DNA of 38,623 nucleotides. Origin: a virus. Below, one piece after another: positions 6,489 to 14,580 of this stretch. The stretch spans positions 1 to 38,623 of IMG/VR virus record IMGVR_UViG_3300020450_000046. One strand, given 5' to 3'. The notes under the pieces were generated by a model. That model was not told the DNA's origin, made no database searches, and saw only the letters and a program-made list of their open reading frames with translations. Each line of letters starts with the position of its first letter. Position 1 is the stretch's first letter. The position numbers and the translations under genes were made by a program.

Positions 6489-8858
6489 ATGAAAGGTGTT
6501 CTTTTTTCAGCAGATTTTGTTGAGGATAATAATGGTGGTTATAGACTCTTAGAGTTAAATACAGATACAGGCTTTATATCTGCATCCCTCAATAATAATT
6601 TTGATTTTTCTGCTTTTAAAACAGTATTAAGTGATAACAATATTACAACAGTAGAAACTGTACACAAACAATTTCATAATCATTTTGTAGATAAACTTGA
6701 ATCAGAACTTTCAGGTACAGATGTAACTACATTCACAAGACACCTTCAAGATAATACTACTATGTATCCAAACTCACCAACAGATGCAAGTAATAAATTT
6801 ATATTAAGATTAGCTTATGATGAGGGTGCACTTTTTGATTCAACCTATTGTAAAGAAAGAATAAATGTACTAACTTTATTTCATGAAAATTCAGCAACTG
6901 GTTCAATACCAGCATTTTATTACTCTGGCAGTTCTACAACATATAATACATTAATCGAAGAAGATTTAAACGACCACGCTGTACTACCTGATTATGTACA
7001 AAAAGATGTAAGTGAAGTAGCTGAAAAGGTTAGATTTGCAAAAGGTGGTAATTCAGTATCATCATCAGAAGATAGAATAAACGATGCTATTAACAACTAT
7101 GTTGATAAAAACAATCAATCAATAGAAAAATATTATTTTAATAGTACCCAACTTGGTTCTACTAATAAAGTAGAAAGTATAAGATGTTTTTATATTGCAG
7201 TATATGTTGAAGCTATAGGTGGATTTGAGTTGTGTAAGCTTGCTAGTTATAAAGTAAATGCTCTTGAAGAGATACCATCAAGTATTACAATAGATTCAAA
7301 TGGATATAATCTTTACCATCAAAAACATTATTATGAATTTGCAACAAACTATCCTGATGATATTAATACAACAGGCTTCAAAGGTACAGAAAATGTTTAC
7401 AATGAAGATGGTACTTTAAAATTATTTAGTAACTTAGCAAAAGATGATAGAATAAAATCATTCTTTATATCAGGTTCACCAACAACAGATGTTGTTGCTG
7501 ATTTTGAAGCATGGAACTATGTTGGAGCAACTTTACCAGACCCATTCTATGTAACATCATCTTTTGTTGAAAATATGTTATCATCATCTCTTGTTACAGG
7601 CCTAATGGGAGAAGTAAAAATTAGTGATAACGAATCACTTTATTCTGGTCTTAACCAACACTTCCTTGTACACGAATCATCATCTAATTCATTTAAATTT
7701 ATTGAATTAAAAACAATTGATAAAGATGACCATTCATTAGTTGACCATAGTGGTAGTAAGATAGATATAGTAGATACAGCTTGTTTACTAATAGAAGAAC
7801 AAAACGAAAGTATTTATAATCCTGATGTAGAGATTCAAGATACATTTATAGTTAGTGCATCAGCACCTATTGTTGCACACAACGCTCCTTGTTTCGTAGC
7901 AGGTACACCTGTAACAATGGCGAATGGGGAAAGAAAAAATATCGAAGATGTTGTTGTAGGAGATGAAGTTGCTTGTTGGGATTTTGAAAATAATGTTCGT
8001 CATGGTGGAGTTGTTGAAAGTGTAAGAGTAAAAGAAAACGAAGAAACAGTTAACTTTAAATCATTTGAACCAACTCATTTAGACCTTGAAGGTACACCTG
8101 ACCACCCAATTTATGTTAGAGGTAAAGGATGGTGTTCATATAAACCAGCACAAACACTTGAAGATTCAGGTCTTGAAGTTCAACAATTAGAAGAAGGTGA
8201 TTGGATTAAAATCTTAGCAGAAGATTATGGTGATGGTGGATATATTCAATTAAATTACATACAAGAAAATGTTGATAAAAAAACTGTTTATAATTTAGAT
8301 GTAGTAACTCCACATCAAAACTTTTACGCAAACGATGTTTTAGTACATAATAGATTTATACCATCATGTTGTTTCCAAGGTTCAACTCAAGTTCAACTTG
8401 GGAATGGTGACCACAAAGCAATTAATGAAATAGAAATAGGTGATGTTGTTAGAACATATAATGTTGAAACATCTGAGTATGGTTCATCTACTGTAACTCA
8501 ATTACATAACACAACAAAACTTTCAGACCATGTTTCAAGAAACGAATCAGTTGGTGGAAGTGGTATGGGATTCTGGTTTATAAATGGAAACATAAATGTT
8601 ATGTTTACACCTGAACATCCATTTTGGACTAAAGATGGTTGGAAAGCATTGGCACCTGATTCTTCACAAGAACCATTTGCAACTGAACAAGAATCTAAAA
8701 CACTTAAAATAGGTGACTACATTTTTGAAGGTGATGAGTGGGTAGAAGTTTATGATATACAGTTTGCATCAACTGAAGAAGATGAAGCAGTTTACAATAT
8801 AACAGTAGAAAATACTCATACATATCTTGTAGATGGTATATTAGTACATAATAAATAA
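6489..8858 (+). CDS. large protein with two tandem C-terminal Hint domains
   Basis: A 789-residue protein. Residues 1-467 are a Ser/Asn/Asp-rich region of unknown function. RLLELNTDTGF near residue 20 and a later F-I-L-R-L-A-Y-D-E-G-A-L-F-D segment recall ATP-grasp proteins, but this is weak. Hint 1 spans C468-N621: CFVAGTPV start, GTPDHP block, VLVHN end followed by Arg. Hint 2 spans C628-N788: CFQGSTQVQ start, FTPEHPFW block, ILVHN end followed by a single Lys and the stop. Each is about 155-160 residues with no homing endonuclease. Catalytic N-terminal Cys, block B T-x-x-H and terminal His-Asn are present in both. The +1 residue is Arg or Lys, not Cys/Ser/Thr, so self-cleavage rather than splicing is expected. 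Confidence 0.88.
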   Translation: MKGVLFSADFVEDNNGGYRLLELNTDTGFISASLNNNFDFSAFKTVLSDNNITTVETVHKQFHNHFVDKLESELSGTDVTTFTRHLQDNTTMYPNSPTDASNKFILRLAYDEGALFDSTYCKERINVLTLFHENSATGSIPAFYYSGSSTTYNTLIEEDLNDHAVLPDYVQKDVSEVAEKVRFAKGGNSVSSSEDRINDAINNYVDKNNQSIEKYYFNSTQLGSTNKVESIRCFYIAVYVEAIGGFELCKLASYKVNALEEIPSSITIDSNGYNLYHQKHYYEFATNYPDDINTTGFKGTENVYNEDGTLKLFSNLAKDDRIKSFFISGSPTTDVVADFEAWNYVGATLPDPFYVTSSFVENMLSSSLVTGLMGEVKISDNESLYSGLNQHFLVHESSSNSFKFIELKTIDKDDHSLVDHSGSKIDIVDTACLLIEEQNESIYNPDVEIQDTFIVSASAPIVAHNAPCFVAGTPVTMANGERKNIEDVVVGDEVACWDFENNVRHGGVVESVRVKENEETVNFKSFEPTHLDLEGTPDHPIYVRGKGWCSYKPAQTLEDSGLEVQQLEEGDWIKILAEDYGDGGYIQLNYIQENVDKKTVYNLDVVTPHQNFYANDVLVHNRFIPSCCFQGSTQVQLGNGDHKAINEIEIGDVVRTYNVETSEYGSSTVTQLHNTTKLSDHVSRNESVGGSGMGFWFINGNINVMFTPEHPFWTKDGWKALAPDSSQEPFATEQESKTLKIGDYIFEGDEWVEVYDIQFASTEEDEAVYNITVENTHTYLVDGILVHNK

Positions 8859-8868
8859 AAGGATAATC

Positions 8869-9021
8869 ATGGCAGATAAACCAACAATATACAAAACAAT
8901 TCCAATTAGTAATATTACTTCAAGAACTCTTACAAATCTTAGTAGTGATGAGAGTGAGAAATCAGAAAATATACTAAATAATTTCTTTCGATACTTCGAA
9001 AAAAAACATCTTGACCAGTAA
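8869..9021 (+). CDS. small hypothetical protein (50 aa)
   Basis: A 50-codon frame with an A/G-rich run (AAAAGGA) before its ATG, ending in TAATG shared with the next start. It is Ser/Thr/Asn-rich in the first half and helical at the end (NNFFRYFEKKHL). No family is recognised. Its position right after the tandem Hint gene makes it a possible partner or substrate. Confidence 0.6.
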   Translation: MADKPTIYKTIPISNITSRTLTNLSSDESEKSENILNNFFRYFEKKHLDQ

Positions 9022-9668
9022 TGCCAATCTTTGCAACAATGTGTGTTGGTGATGAGTTTATTTCTAATTACCAAAACACAGCAAATGAAATATCAGAGCA
9101 GATTCCACTTCATATACTTACAGATAAAACAGAATCATTTCCATCTGCAATAACACACGAATATAATAAAACATTTAGTTACTACGATAAGTTGTATTTT
9201 ATATTTATGTTAGCAGAAAAATTTAACGAAAGAGTTATTTTTGTTGATGTGGATTGGTTAGAAAATTTAAATTTAAATCTAAAGTTGGATGATACATCTG
9301 TTTACACTTATAAATTATTTGATTTAAATTCTGAAAATATTTTAACAAAACATTTTGGTGATGATGAAAGAATGTTACAAAAAAAATTACCAAAACTTAT
9401 AGAATCAAATAACATATTAGATACCTATATTGCAGAAGCATTTATTTCCATACCAAAACTTAAGAACATAGAAGATTATATTTGGGATTTAAAATTATTA
9501 GAATCAAGTATAAAGGATATTTATACAACCTTAAATAGAAACCCAAGGTTTAGTAGATATATAAAATATGGAGATGGATATGGTGAAGGGTGGGCACTTA
9601 CTACGATAGTAAACAAATATAATTTATCAATAAAAGAAATTGATTGGAGAAAAGAAAAAATAATTTAA
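9021..9668 (+). CDS. glycosyltransferase-like protein (GT-A type, tentative)
   Basis: A 215-residue protein. The N-terminus (FATMCVGDEFI, then IPLHILTD) and the strand VIFVDVDWL with D76-V-D78 follow the layout of GT-A glycosyltransferases, in which a DxD motif binds the metal and nucleotide sugar. The later G-E-G-W-A-L segment would fit the acceptor end. The match is by pattern only, so substrate and activity are unknown. It shares overlapping stop/start codons with both neighbours. Confidence 0.5.
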   Translation: MPIFATMCVGDEFISNYQNTANEISEQIPLHILTDKTESFPSAITHEYNKTFSYYDKLYFIFMLAEKFNERVIFVDVDWLENLNLNLKLDDTSVYTYKLFDLNSENILTKHFGDDERMLQKKLPKLIESNNILDTYIAEAFISIPKLKNIEDYIWDLKLLESSIKDIYTTLNRNPRFSRYIKYGDGYGEGWALTTIVNKYNLSIKEIDWRKEKII

Positions 9669-10168
9669 TGTATAAATTAAGAAAATTTAAAAACGATAAC
9701 TACAAAACACTAATTAGGTTATATAAAGAATTAGTACCAGCTAGTAAAGAAGAAAAAAATTATATTGCACAAAACTCAGTTGGTTTAATTAATTATACAT
9801 ATATGGGTAAAGGGCCTGTTGAGATTATTTTTTACTCAATAAAAAATAACCCAAATATAGTAAACTTTTTTTCTAAACATCTTGGTATAAATAAAAACGA
9901 AATAATCTCAATCCATAGTAATCAATATCAAGAAGGTTCAAAAGCTTTAGCACACAAAGACAGTAACTCTTCACGAACCTATTTAATTTTATTATCTAAT
10001 GCAGAGATGGGCGGTGATTTGATATTAGATGATGAACTTGTTTGTTTTGATGAAGTTGGACAAGTAATTGATTATGATGGAGGTGAAGTTAATCATGGAG
10101 TTACTGAAATTAAAAAAGGATATAGAGAAACTTTAGTTGTTTGGACTAAGAGTAAATCACTAATATAA
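9668..10168 (+). CDS. 2OG-Fe(II) oxygenase
   Basis: I chose the ATG that overlaps the previous stop (TAATG) rather than an in-frame ATG at 9644. That gives 166 residues. Iron ligands are H96-x-D98 (AHKDSN) and H143 (VNHGV), and the 2-oxoglutarate Arg is R153 (GYRETLVVW). EMGGDLILDD is the central strand. It is the second enzyme of this superfamily in the window, clearly different from the one at 3911. Hydroxylation of a virion or Hint-cassette protein is a possible role. Confidence 0.8.
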   Translation: MYKLRKFKNDNYKTLIRLYKELVPASKEEKNYIAQNSVGLINYTYMGKGPVEIIFYSIKNNPNIVNFFSKHLGINKNEIISIHSNQYQEGSKALAHKDSNSSRTYLILLSNAEMGGDLILDDELVCFDEVGQVIDYDGGEVNHGVTEIKKGYRETLVVWTKSKSLI

Positions 10169-10170
10169 AC

Positions 10171-10179
10171 ATATTTATT
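10171..10179 (+). promoter_or_regulatory. ATATTTATT, near match to the late-type motif
   Basis: A one-mismatch copy of ATATTTATA sits in the 27-bp gap between the oxygenase stop and the ATG at 10196. Confidence 0.3.
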
Positions 10180-10195
10180 CTAAAGGTGTTACTTT

Positions 10196-10741
10196 ATGGA
10201 ATTAACCAACATAGTTCAATTTAGATTATTTAAAAAAAATCTCCCCTCTCACAATTTCGACAAAAGGTATTGGTTTAAAACAATTTCATCAGCTGATTTT
10301 TCTGATAACATAACTCACATAGAAACTGTTATTAAATACCACCATGAAGATTTAGATTGGAATGAAACACCTACGAAAGAAATAGTACACGAAAGATTAA
10401 AGTTTGGTTCACAATGTCATTTATGGATGTATGAAAATACTTGTTTAGGTTGGCATTGGACAAACAATGATTGTGTTACAATTGACTGGAAATCATATTA
10501 TCAACCTTTAGAAAAAAATGAAATTTATATAGGAGGAGCATTAGTAAGTAGGTTACATAAACCACATACAAACTCATCTTTATTTTTTTATAGACAAGGG
10601 TTTGAATATAGTTTTAATTTAAATAACACCAATACAATGTATTTGTATTCAGATGACTGGAATCGAGCATCTGCTATATTATGTTACAAGAATGGTTTTA
10701 CTAAATTTAATTTTATAAAGGAGAACAATGGCAAGAGCTAA
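10196..10741 (+). CDS. GNAT-like acetyltransferase (tentative)
   Basis: A 181-residue protein. The C-terminal stretch with T-M-Y-L-Y-S-D-D-W-N-R-A-S-A followed by C-Y-K-N-G-F matches the end of GNAT N-acyltransferases (N-x-x-A-x-x-x-Y-x-x-x-G-F). The central I-Y-I-G-G-A-L-V strand could be the acetyl-CoA-binding strand, although the classic R/Q-x-x-G-x-G/A loop is not clear. The last 14 bases overlap the phoH start. Confidence 0.5.
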   Translation: MELTNIVQFRLFKKNLPSHNFDKRYWFKTISSADFSDNITHIETVIKYHHEDLDWNETPTKEIVHERLKFGSQCHLWMYENTCLGWHWTNNDCVTIDWKSYYQPLEKNEIYIGGALVSRLHKPHTNSSLFFYRQGFEYSFNLNNTNTMYLYSDDWNRASAILCYKNGFTKFNFIKENNGKS

Positions 10742-11393
10742 TATTTCAAAACAGGCCCCAAAGGGTAAAATAAAGTTTTCAATAACATTATCTGATGAAC
10801 AAAAATCTGCTAAAACAGCAATTTTATATCATCCATATAATTTCGTTATGGGTAAGGCAGGTAGTGGTAAAACTCTACTTGCGGTACAAATAGCATTAGA
10901 TATGTTTTTTACTCGTAAAATAAATCAAATAATAATAACAAGACCAACTGTATCTAATGAAGATAATGGATACCTACCAGGTTCATTAGATGAAAAGATG
11001 GAACCTTGGTTAGTACCAATTCGTTCTAATATGAGGAAGGTTTATAACAAACCAACTATATTACAAAAAATGGAAGCTGATGAGGAAATAGAATTAGTAT
11101 CACTATCTCATTTCAGAGGTAGAACTTTTGATGATGCATGTGTAATTGTAGATGAATTTCAAAATCTAACTAAACAACAATTAGGTATGGTGTTAGGTAG
11201 ATTAGGTAAAGGTTCTACTATGATTTTAACAGGTGACCCACAGCAGATTGATTTAAAATTTCCTAATGATTCAGCTATACATGAAGTACCAAAGGTAAAA
11301 GATTCAAAATATGCTTATGCAATAACATTAGAGGATAACCACAGACATGAATCTTTAGATGAAATACTAAGATTATTAACACAATATGCTTAA
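10728..11393 (+). CDS. phoH: PhoH-like ATPase
   Basis: A 221-residue PhoH-family P-loop ATPase. Walker A is GKAGSGKT at 42-49, Walker B is VIVDEFQN with D142-E143, and TGDPQQID at 168-175 is the family motif III. PhoH is common in marine phages. It resembles the helicase core of SF1 proteins and is thought to act on RNA, but its phage role is not settled. A good ribosome-binding-like GGAGAAC lies just before the ATG. A host-type promoter follows the gene. Confidence 0.92.
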   Translation: MARANISKQAPKGKIKFSITLSDEQKSAKTAILYHPYNFVMGKAGSGKTLLAVQIALDMFFTRKINQIIITRPTVSNEDNGYLPGSLDEKMEPWLVPIRSNMRKVYNKPTILQKMEADEEIELVSLSHFRGRTFDDACVIVDEFQNLTKQQLGMVLGRLGKGSTMILTGDPQQIDLKFPNDSAIHEVPKVKDSKYAYAITLEDNHRHESLDEILRLLTQYA

Positions 11394-11421
11394 AAAAAAG
11401 TGAAAAATAATTCACTTTTTG

Positions 11422-11463
11422 CTTGGATTTCTCGATTATTTTTCGTATATTTACTATGTAAAT
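11422..11463 (+). promoter_or_regulatory. Bacteroidota-type promoter with start-site dyad
   Basis: CTTG (11422-11425), 20 bp, TATATTTA (11446-11453). The dyad ATTTAC-TAT-GTAAAT (11449-11463) covers the -7 element and the predicted start. It is part of a 64-bp repeat shared with 12654-12717. Confidence 0.8.
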
Positions 11464-11485
11464 AATTAAGATATGAAGTTAAAAA
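11422..11485 (+). repeat. 64-bp promoter-leader direct repeat, copy 1
   Basis: Aligned without gaps to 12654-12717, 61 of 64 positions are identical (the three differences are ATT versus CGC just after CTTGGATTTCTCG). The repeat spans promoter, leader, ATG and the first codons (M-K-L-K) of the downstream gene. Confidence 0.85.
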
Positions 11486-11820
11486 ACCTTAAAAACTATA
11501 AAACTTACGAAAGACTAATTAACAAAAGAGATGGAGGTTGGTATAAAAACCCAAACAAGATGCCTGGTCTTAGAATGGTATCTAAACTCTTAGATGAAAT
11601 AGGAATCGATAATTGGTTACAAGAATGGGGTGAAACCAAATGGAGAGAAAATGGATTAAGATACCATACTTCAGGTGGTGGTTATTATCCTGGTTGGAGA
11701 TTAAGAATTGATGAAATTAATATGGATATAAGGTCATGTGATACTTATTACTCTTATAATACTAATTCTTACGCTAGTGAAATTATTGAATTAATTAATA
11801 AAACCTTAAAAATTAAATAA
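11473..11820 (+). CDS. hypothetical protein (115 aa)
   Basis: A Tyr/Trp/Asn-rich soluble protein with no recognised family. Notable segments are GGWYKNP and the Gly-rich SGGGYYPGWRLRID. It is the first gene after a host-type promoter, so expression is probably early. The next ATG starts on the following base. Confidence 0.6.
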   Translation: MKLKNLKNYKTYERLINKRDGGWYKNPNKMPGLRMVSKLLDEIGIDNWLQEWGETKWRENGLRYHTSGGGYYPGWRLRIDEINMDIRSCDTYYSYNTNSYASEIIELINKTLKIK

Positions 11821-12006
11821 ATGATAAATAAAATAAAATCTAAACTATTAACCTACTTATTTACCGATTGGGTAAAGAATGAATTTGATACAGAAACTCT
11901 TGGAATGGCAAGGACAATGATTGAAAATAAAGAAATACTAATTAAAACAATTATTGATACCACGAATAGAGTGGAAATAAAAGGATATAGACAGCATTGT
12001 AGTTAA
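11821..12006 (+). CDS. hypothetical protein (61 aa)
   Basis: A small helical protein (MINKIKSKLLTYLF start, then a charged body). It begins directly after the previous stop and its stop overlaps the next ATG (TAATG). No family is recognised. Confidence 0.5.
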   Translation: MINKIKSKLLTYLFTDWVKNEFDTETLGMARTMIENKEILIKTIIDTTNRVEIKGYRQHCS

Positions 12007-12653
12007 TGAAAATATTAATACTTGGTACATCTCGTAGTGGTACTACATCACTTAGAAGAGGAATTCAAGAACAAGGGTATCATACTATCGGAGAACCTTT
12101 TAAATCAAATACTCATGAATCATTAGTTTATGAGTTTGTTACAGGTGATAGAACATATCCTTTACCTGAATTATCTGAACATAGTAATATTTGTGTTAAA
12201 ATATTATGTGACCAAGTACCAAAAAACCTCACCACATCATTTATAGATTTCACTAAAGAGTTTATTAAAGAGTTTGATAAAGTTATATTACTTGATAGAA
12301 AAAATCTTATTGAACATGAAGAAAGTTTTGTACATCTACATTGGAGAATTGCTAGAAATGAAAAAGTACACCAAAGTTGGACTAGTGATTTAATACCAGA
12401 ATCTTTTAGAAAACAACATTATGATGATGCTAAAAACACCCACCTACATCTACAAAAAGAACAATTAAAAGAAATATCAGAATACACTAAAATACCTATA
12501 ACATGGTATGAAGATTTATATAGTGAAGATAGATTTGAATCATTTGAAATCATAAATAAATGGGGGCTGAAAGATATTGATTCTTTTGAATTAAATGACT
12601 ATCTACATCCTAAAAATAAACTCAAAAAAGGTTCGAAAAAAAGTATGATTTGA
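12006..12653 (+). CDS. sulfotransferase-like P-loop protein
   Basis: A 215-residue protein. The N-terminal strand-loop KILILGTSRSGTTSLRRGI carries T-S-R-S-G-T-T at 8-14, the 5'-phosphosulfate (PAPS) binding loop of sulfotransferases. A later V-I-L-L-D-R-K-N-L strand corresponds to the region holding the 3'-phosphate contacts. The acceptor is unknown and could be a glycan, lipid or tail structure. Downstream spacing is zero to a second copy of the promoter repeat. Confidence 0.75.
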   Translation: MKILILGTSRSGTTSLRRGIQEQGYHTIGEPFKSNTHESLVYEFVTGDRTYPLPELSEHSNICVKILCDQVPKNLTTSFIDFTKEFIKEFDKVILLDRKNLIEHEESFVHLHWRIARNEKVHQSWTSDLIPESFRKQHYDDAKNTHLHLQKEQLKEISEYTKIPITWYEDLYSEDRFESFEIINKWGLKDIDSFELNDYLHPKNKLKKGSKKSMI

Positions 12654-12695
12654 CTTGGATTTCTCGCGCATTTTTCGTATATTTACTATGTAAAT
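12654..12695 (+). promoter_or_regulatory. Bacteroidota-type promoter with start-site dyad
   Basis: CTTG (12654-12657) directly after the sulfotransferase stop, 20 bp, TATATTTA (12678-12685), with dyad ATTTAC-TAT-GTAAAT (12681-12695). It drives the gene at 12705. Confidence 0.8.
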
Positions 12696-12717
12696 AATTA
12701 AGATATGAAGTTAAAAA
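12654..12717 (+). repeat. 64-bp promoter-leader direct repeat, copy 2
   Basis: Second copy of the repeat at 11422-11485, offset by 1232 bp, with three substitutions. It includes the ATG and the M-K-L-K codons of the next gene. Confidence 0.85.
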
Positions 12718-12899
12718 TAAACGAAAAAGTATCATTTGAAGATAAGTGGGGTAACATCGATAGTGGTATTATAATTGACCCTAACTACCAATGTGATTTT
12801 GATGAAGATTTAAATGGTTGTGTTAAACTTAAAGTTTGGCATAATGACTTCGGATTAGGTTGGGTAAATACATTAATAAGTAAAGAACAAATAATATGA
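12705..12899 (+). CDS. hypothetical protein (64 aa)
   Basis: A small beta-rich protein (KVSFEDKWGNIDSGIIIDP, later VKLKVWHNDFGLGWV) resembling an SH3-like barrel in pattern, without a firm family. The promoter and the first four codons are repeated from the gene at 11473, but the rest is unrelated. The stop overlaps the next start. Confidence 0.6.
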   Translation: MKLKINEKVSFEDKWGNIDSGIIIDPNYQCDFDEDLNGCVKLKVWHNDFGLGWVNTLISKEQII

Positions 12900-13204
12900 C
12901 ACAATTTGAAATTTGGTTAGATAAAGTAAATTCCAAAAGAAAAAAATATTGGAACGATAATTACGATTACAAAGAGTATGAGCCATTAAAAGTATCCAAA
13001 GGAAAAAAATATATGAAAATAATAGATGGTACTTCAGTATGGGGATTTGTTTCTATGTTTGAAGGAACTCACAAAGGTTCTCTTGTGTGTAAGGGAGATT
13101 TACTTAAACCCGCTAGTTGGTACTCACCAGCAAAACATTCAAGAGGTAATATATTTGATGGTACAGATAAATGGACTTATCATGGACCTAATTATTTAAA
13201 TTAA
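12896..13204 (+). CDS. hypothetical protein (102 aa)
   Basis: A basic, Lys/Tyr/Trp-rich protein with no recognised family. The C-terminal half has G-T-S-V-W-G-F-V and P-A-S-W-Y-S-P-A-K-H segments. The start overlaps the previous stop by 4 nt (ATGA), and the next gene begins 3 bp after its own stop. Confidence 0.6.
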   Translation: MTQFEIWLDKVNSKRKKYWNDNYDYKEYEPLKVSKGKKYMKIIDGTSVWGFVSMFEGTHKGSLVCKGDLLKPASWYSPAKHSRGNIFDGTDKWTYHGPNYLN

Positions 13205-13207
13205 ATT

Positions 13208-13687
13208 ATGAATAAAAAAATACTTTTCATTGATATGGACGGAGTCATGGTTGACTTTGGTACTCATATAAAAAGTTGGTTTGATTCCCACCAACACCTA
13301 ATAGAAAAATTTAAAACATGTCCTGACCACATACCAGGTATATTTAGAGACCCTCTACCAATGGATGGGGCAATAGATGCAATAAATAAACTTTATAATA
13401 GTGGTAAGTATGATATGTATATCGCAACTTCAGCACCATGGGGTAATCCTTCTTCACTTACTGATAAAAGATATTGGATAGAAAAATACTTTGGTGAGAT
13501 GTTTCACAAAAGATTAATAACAACACACAGAAAAGATATGTTGATAGGTGATTACCTTATAGATGATAGAACAAAAAATGGAGCTGGTGAATTTAACGGT
13601 ACCCTATTAAAGTTTGGGACAAATTGGGAAACTAATACAGAAAACGATTATCCTAATTGGGATTCGATATTAGAAAAATTATTATGA
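13208..13687 (+). CDS. 5'(3')-deoxyribonucleotidase (HAD family)
   Basis: A 159-residue HAD-fold protein of the NT5C type. D9-M-D11-G is the nucleophile/acid motif, T-S-A-P-W-G is motif II, and a Lys then Y-L-I-D-D-R form the metal site. The D-P-L-P-M-D-G-A segment is typical of the subfamily. It removes the phosphate from deoxynucleoside monophosphates, so it fits with dCMP deaminase and ThyA in nucleotide supply. Confidence 0.88.
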   Translation: MNKKILFIDMDGVMVDFGTHIKSWFDSHQHLIEKFKTCPDHIPGIFRDPLPMDGAIDAINKLYNSGKYDMYIATSAPWGNPSSLTDKRYWIEKYFGEMFHKRLITTHRKDMLIGDYLIDDRTKNGAGEFNGTLLKFGTNWETNTENDYPNWDSILEKLL

Positions 13688-14130
13688 TTGAAAAAATATT
13701 AGATTACTTAGTTGTAGTTTTCCTCATAGTTTTAGTATTACTACTTATATCTTGTAACCCACAAGATGATGATATTCTTACACCACCATTACCAACATTA
13801 GAATTAGATGGTGGATTACAGCTTGATAATAATGGATATTATCATTTAGAATTAAGACAAGATGTACATCAAACTATTCACACAATATCAGGTATTGTTA
13901 CAAACTATGAATACTATGAACCACTAAAAGTAAGTTGGGATAGTAATCTTACTTGGTATTTACAAAACGAATGGGAAGTTACAACTTCAAATCCAGCATC
14001 ATATGTAATGGATGGTAATGTTATTAATGTAATAGGGCCAGTAAAAACTATGGTAGGAGATACATTAATATTGACAGGTACAATCAGAGAACATTTAGTT
14101 ACAGATACAATAAAGTTTGTTTTAGAATAA
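13684..14130 (+). CDS. lipoprotein with one extracytoplasmic domain
   Basis: I chose the ATG at 13684 that overlaps the nucleotidase stop (ATGA) over an in-frame ATG at 13657. The result has 148 residues. A long hydrophobic signal ends with the lipobox L-I-S-C. The mature part is beta-rich and repeats T-I-x-G-x-V/I patterns, which suggests an Ig-like or carbohydrate-binding-like fold. It is expected on the periplasmic side or surface. Exclusion of other phages is possible but unproven. Confidence 0.7.
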   Translation: MIEKILDYLVVVFLIVLVLLLISCNPQDDDILTPPLPTLELDGGLQLDNNGYYHLELRQDVHQTIHTISGIVTNYEYYEPLKVSWDSNLTWYLQNEWEVTTSNPASYVMDGNVINVIGPVKTMVGDTLILTGTIREHLVTDTIKFVLE

Positions 14131-14492
14131 TGGAAAGTTGGAATAAAATAAAACAAATAATGGAATTTCCTGTCACTCCAATTACAGAAAAAACATTTGA
14201 AAGACAAGGTTGGGAAAAACATATAGATAAAGATGAAAGTAATGGTGAGGAATACTATTATTATATGTTACCACTACCTAAAGATAATCCTGATGTTAAG
14301 GCATTTTGTTTTGTTTCATCAACAAATGATGAATATCAAGATTTAGAAAATCTAAACAAAGGTGAATATTATGTTGAAATAGATGGAATGTTTGGATTAG
14401 GTGCTTGTTATACTGAGGAAGAATTAGAAGTTTTGTATCGAGCTCTGACAAAACAACATATTGAATCTGACAAATTGTCATCTAAAAAATAA
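14130..14492 (+). CDS. hypothetical protein (120 aa)
   Basis: A soluble acidic protein with no recognised family. It starts by TAATG overlap with the lipoprotein gene. The last codons overlap the first palindrome of the Hsp20 regulatory region, so its 3' end has a second role. Confidence 0.65.
   Translation: MESWNKIKQIMEFPVTPITEKTFERQGWEKHIDKDESNGEEYYYYMLPLPKDNPDVKAFCFVSSTNDEYQDLENLNKGEYYVEIDGMFGLGACYTEEELEVLYRALTKQHIESDKLSSKK
14468..14480. promoter_or_regulatory. palindrome TGACAAATTGTCA, operator copy 1
   Basis: A perfect 5-bp-arm dyad (TGACA-AAT-TGTCA) in the last codons of the preceding gene. A second copy lies 32 bp downstream centre to centre, about three helical turns. Together they look like a doubled regulator site for the Hsp20 gene. 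Confidence 0.55.
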
Positions 14493-14499
14493 ATATTAC

Positions 14500-14512
14500 T
14501 GACACATTGTCA
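14500..14512. promoter_or_regulatory. palindrome TGACACATTGTCA, operator copy 2
   Basis: Same arms as copy 1 with one base changed in the centre. The A/T-rich stretch 14523-14550, which contains ATTGG, TTTGG and TAATATTG, should hold the promoter, but it does not fit the 20-bp spacing of the other promoters. Confidence 0.55.
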
Positions 14513-14580
14513 TGTTTTATTAATTGGTATAAATTTGGTACATAATATTGTAAATGTATAATTAAAAAAAAGGCAAAATT

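Noticed and set aside
7860-7892. Remnant of a third Hint domain (IVAHNAP just before C468)
   Set aside because: V-A-H-N resembles an intein end, but no start motif or other Hint block is visible in the preceding residues. It may be chance.
6489-8858. Conventional splicing intein in the 789-aa protein
   Set aside because: The residue after each V-H-N is Arg or Lys, there is no C-extein after the second domain, and no homing endonuclease is present. Cleavage-type Hint domains fit better.
9517-9525. ATATTTATA inside the GT-like gene
   Set aside because: It lies well inside a coding region with no start nearby, and is about what base composition predicts by chance.
14523-14550. Sigma54-type promoter before hsp20
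   Set aside because: TGG and a second TTGG are present, but spacing is one base short and the invariant GC of the -12 element is missing.
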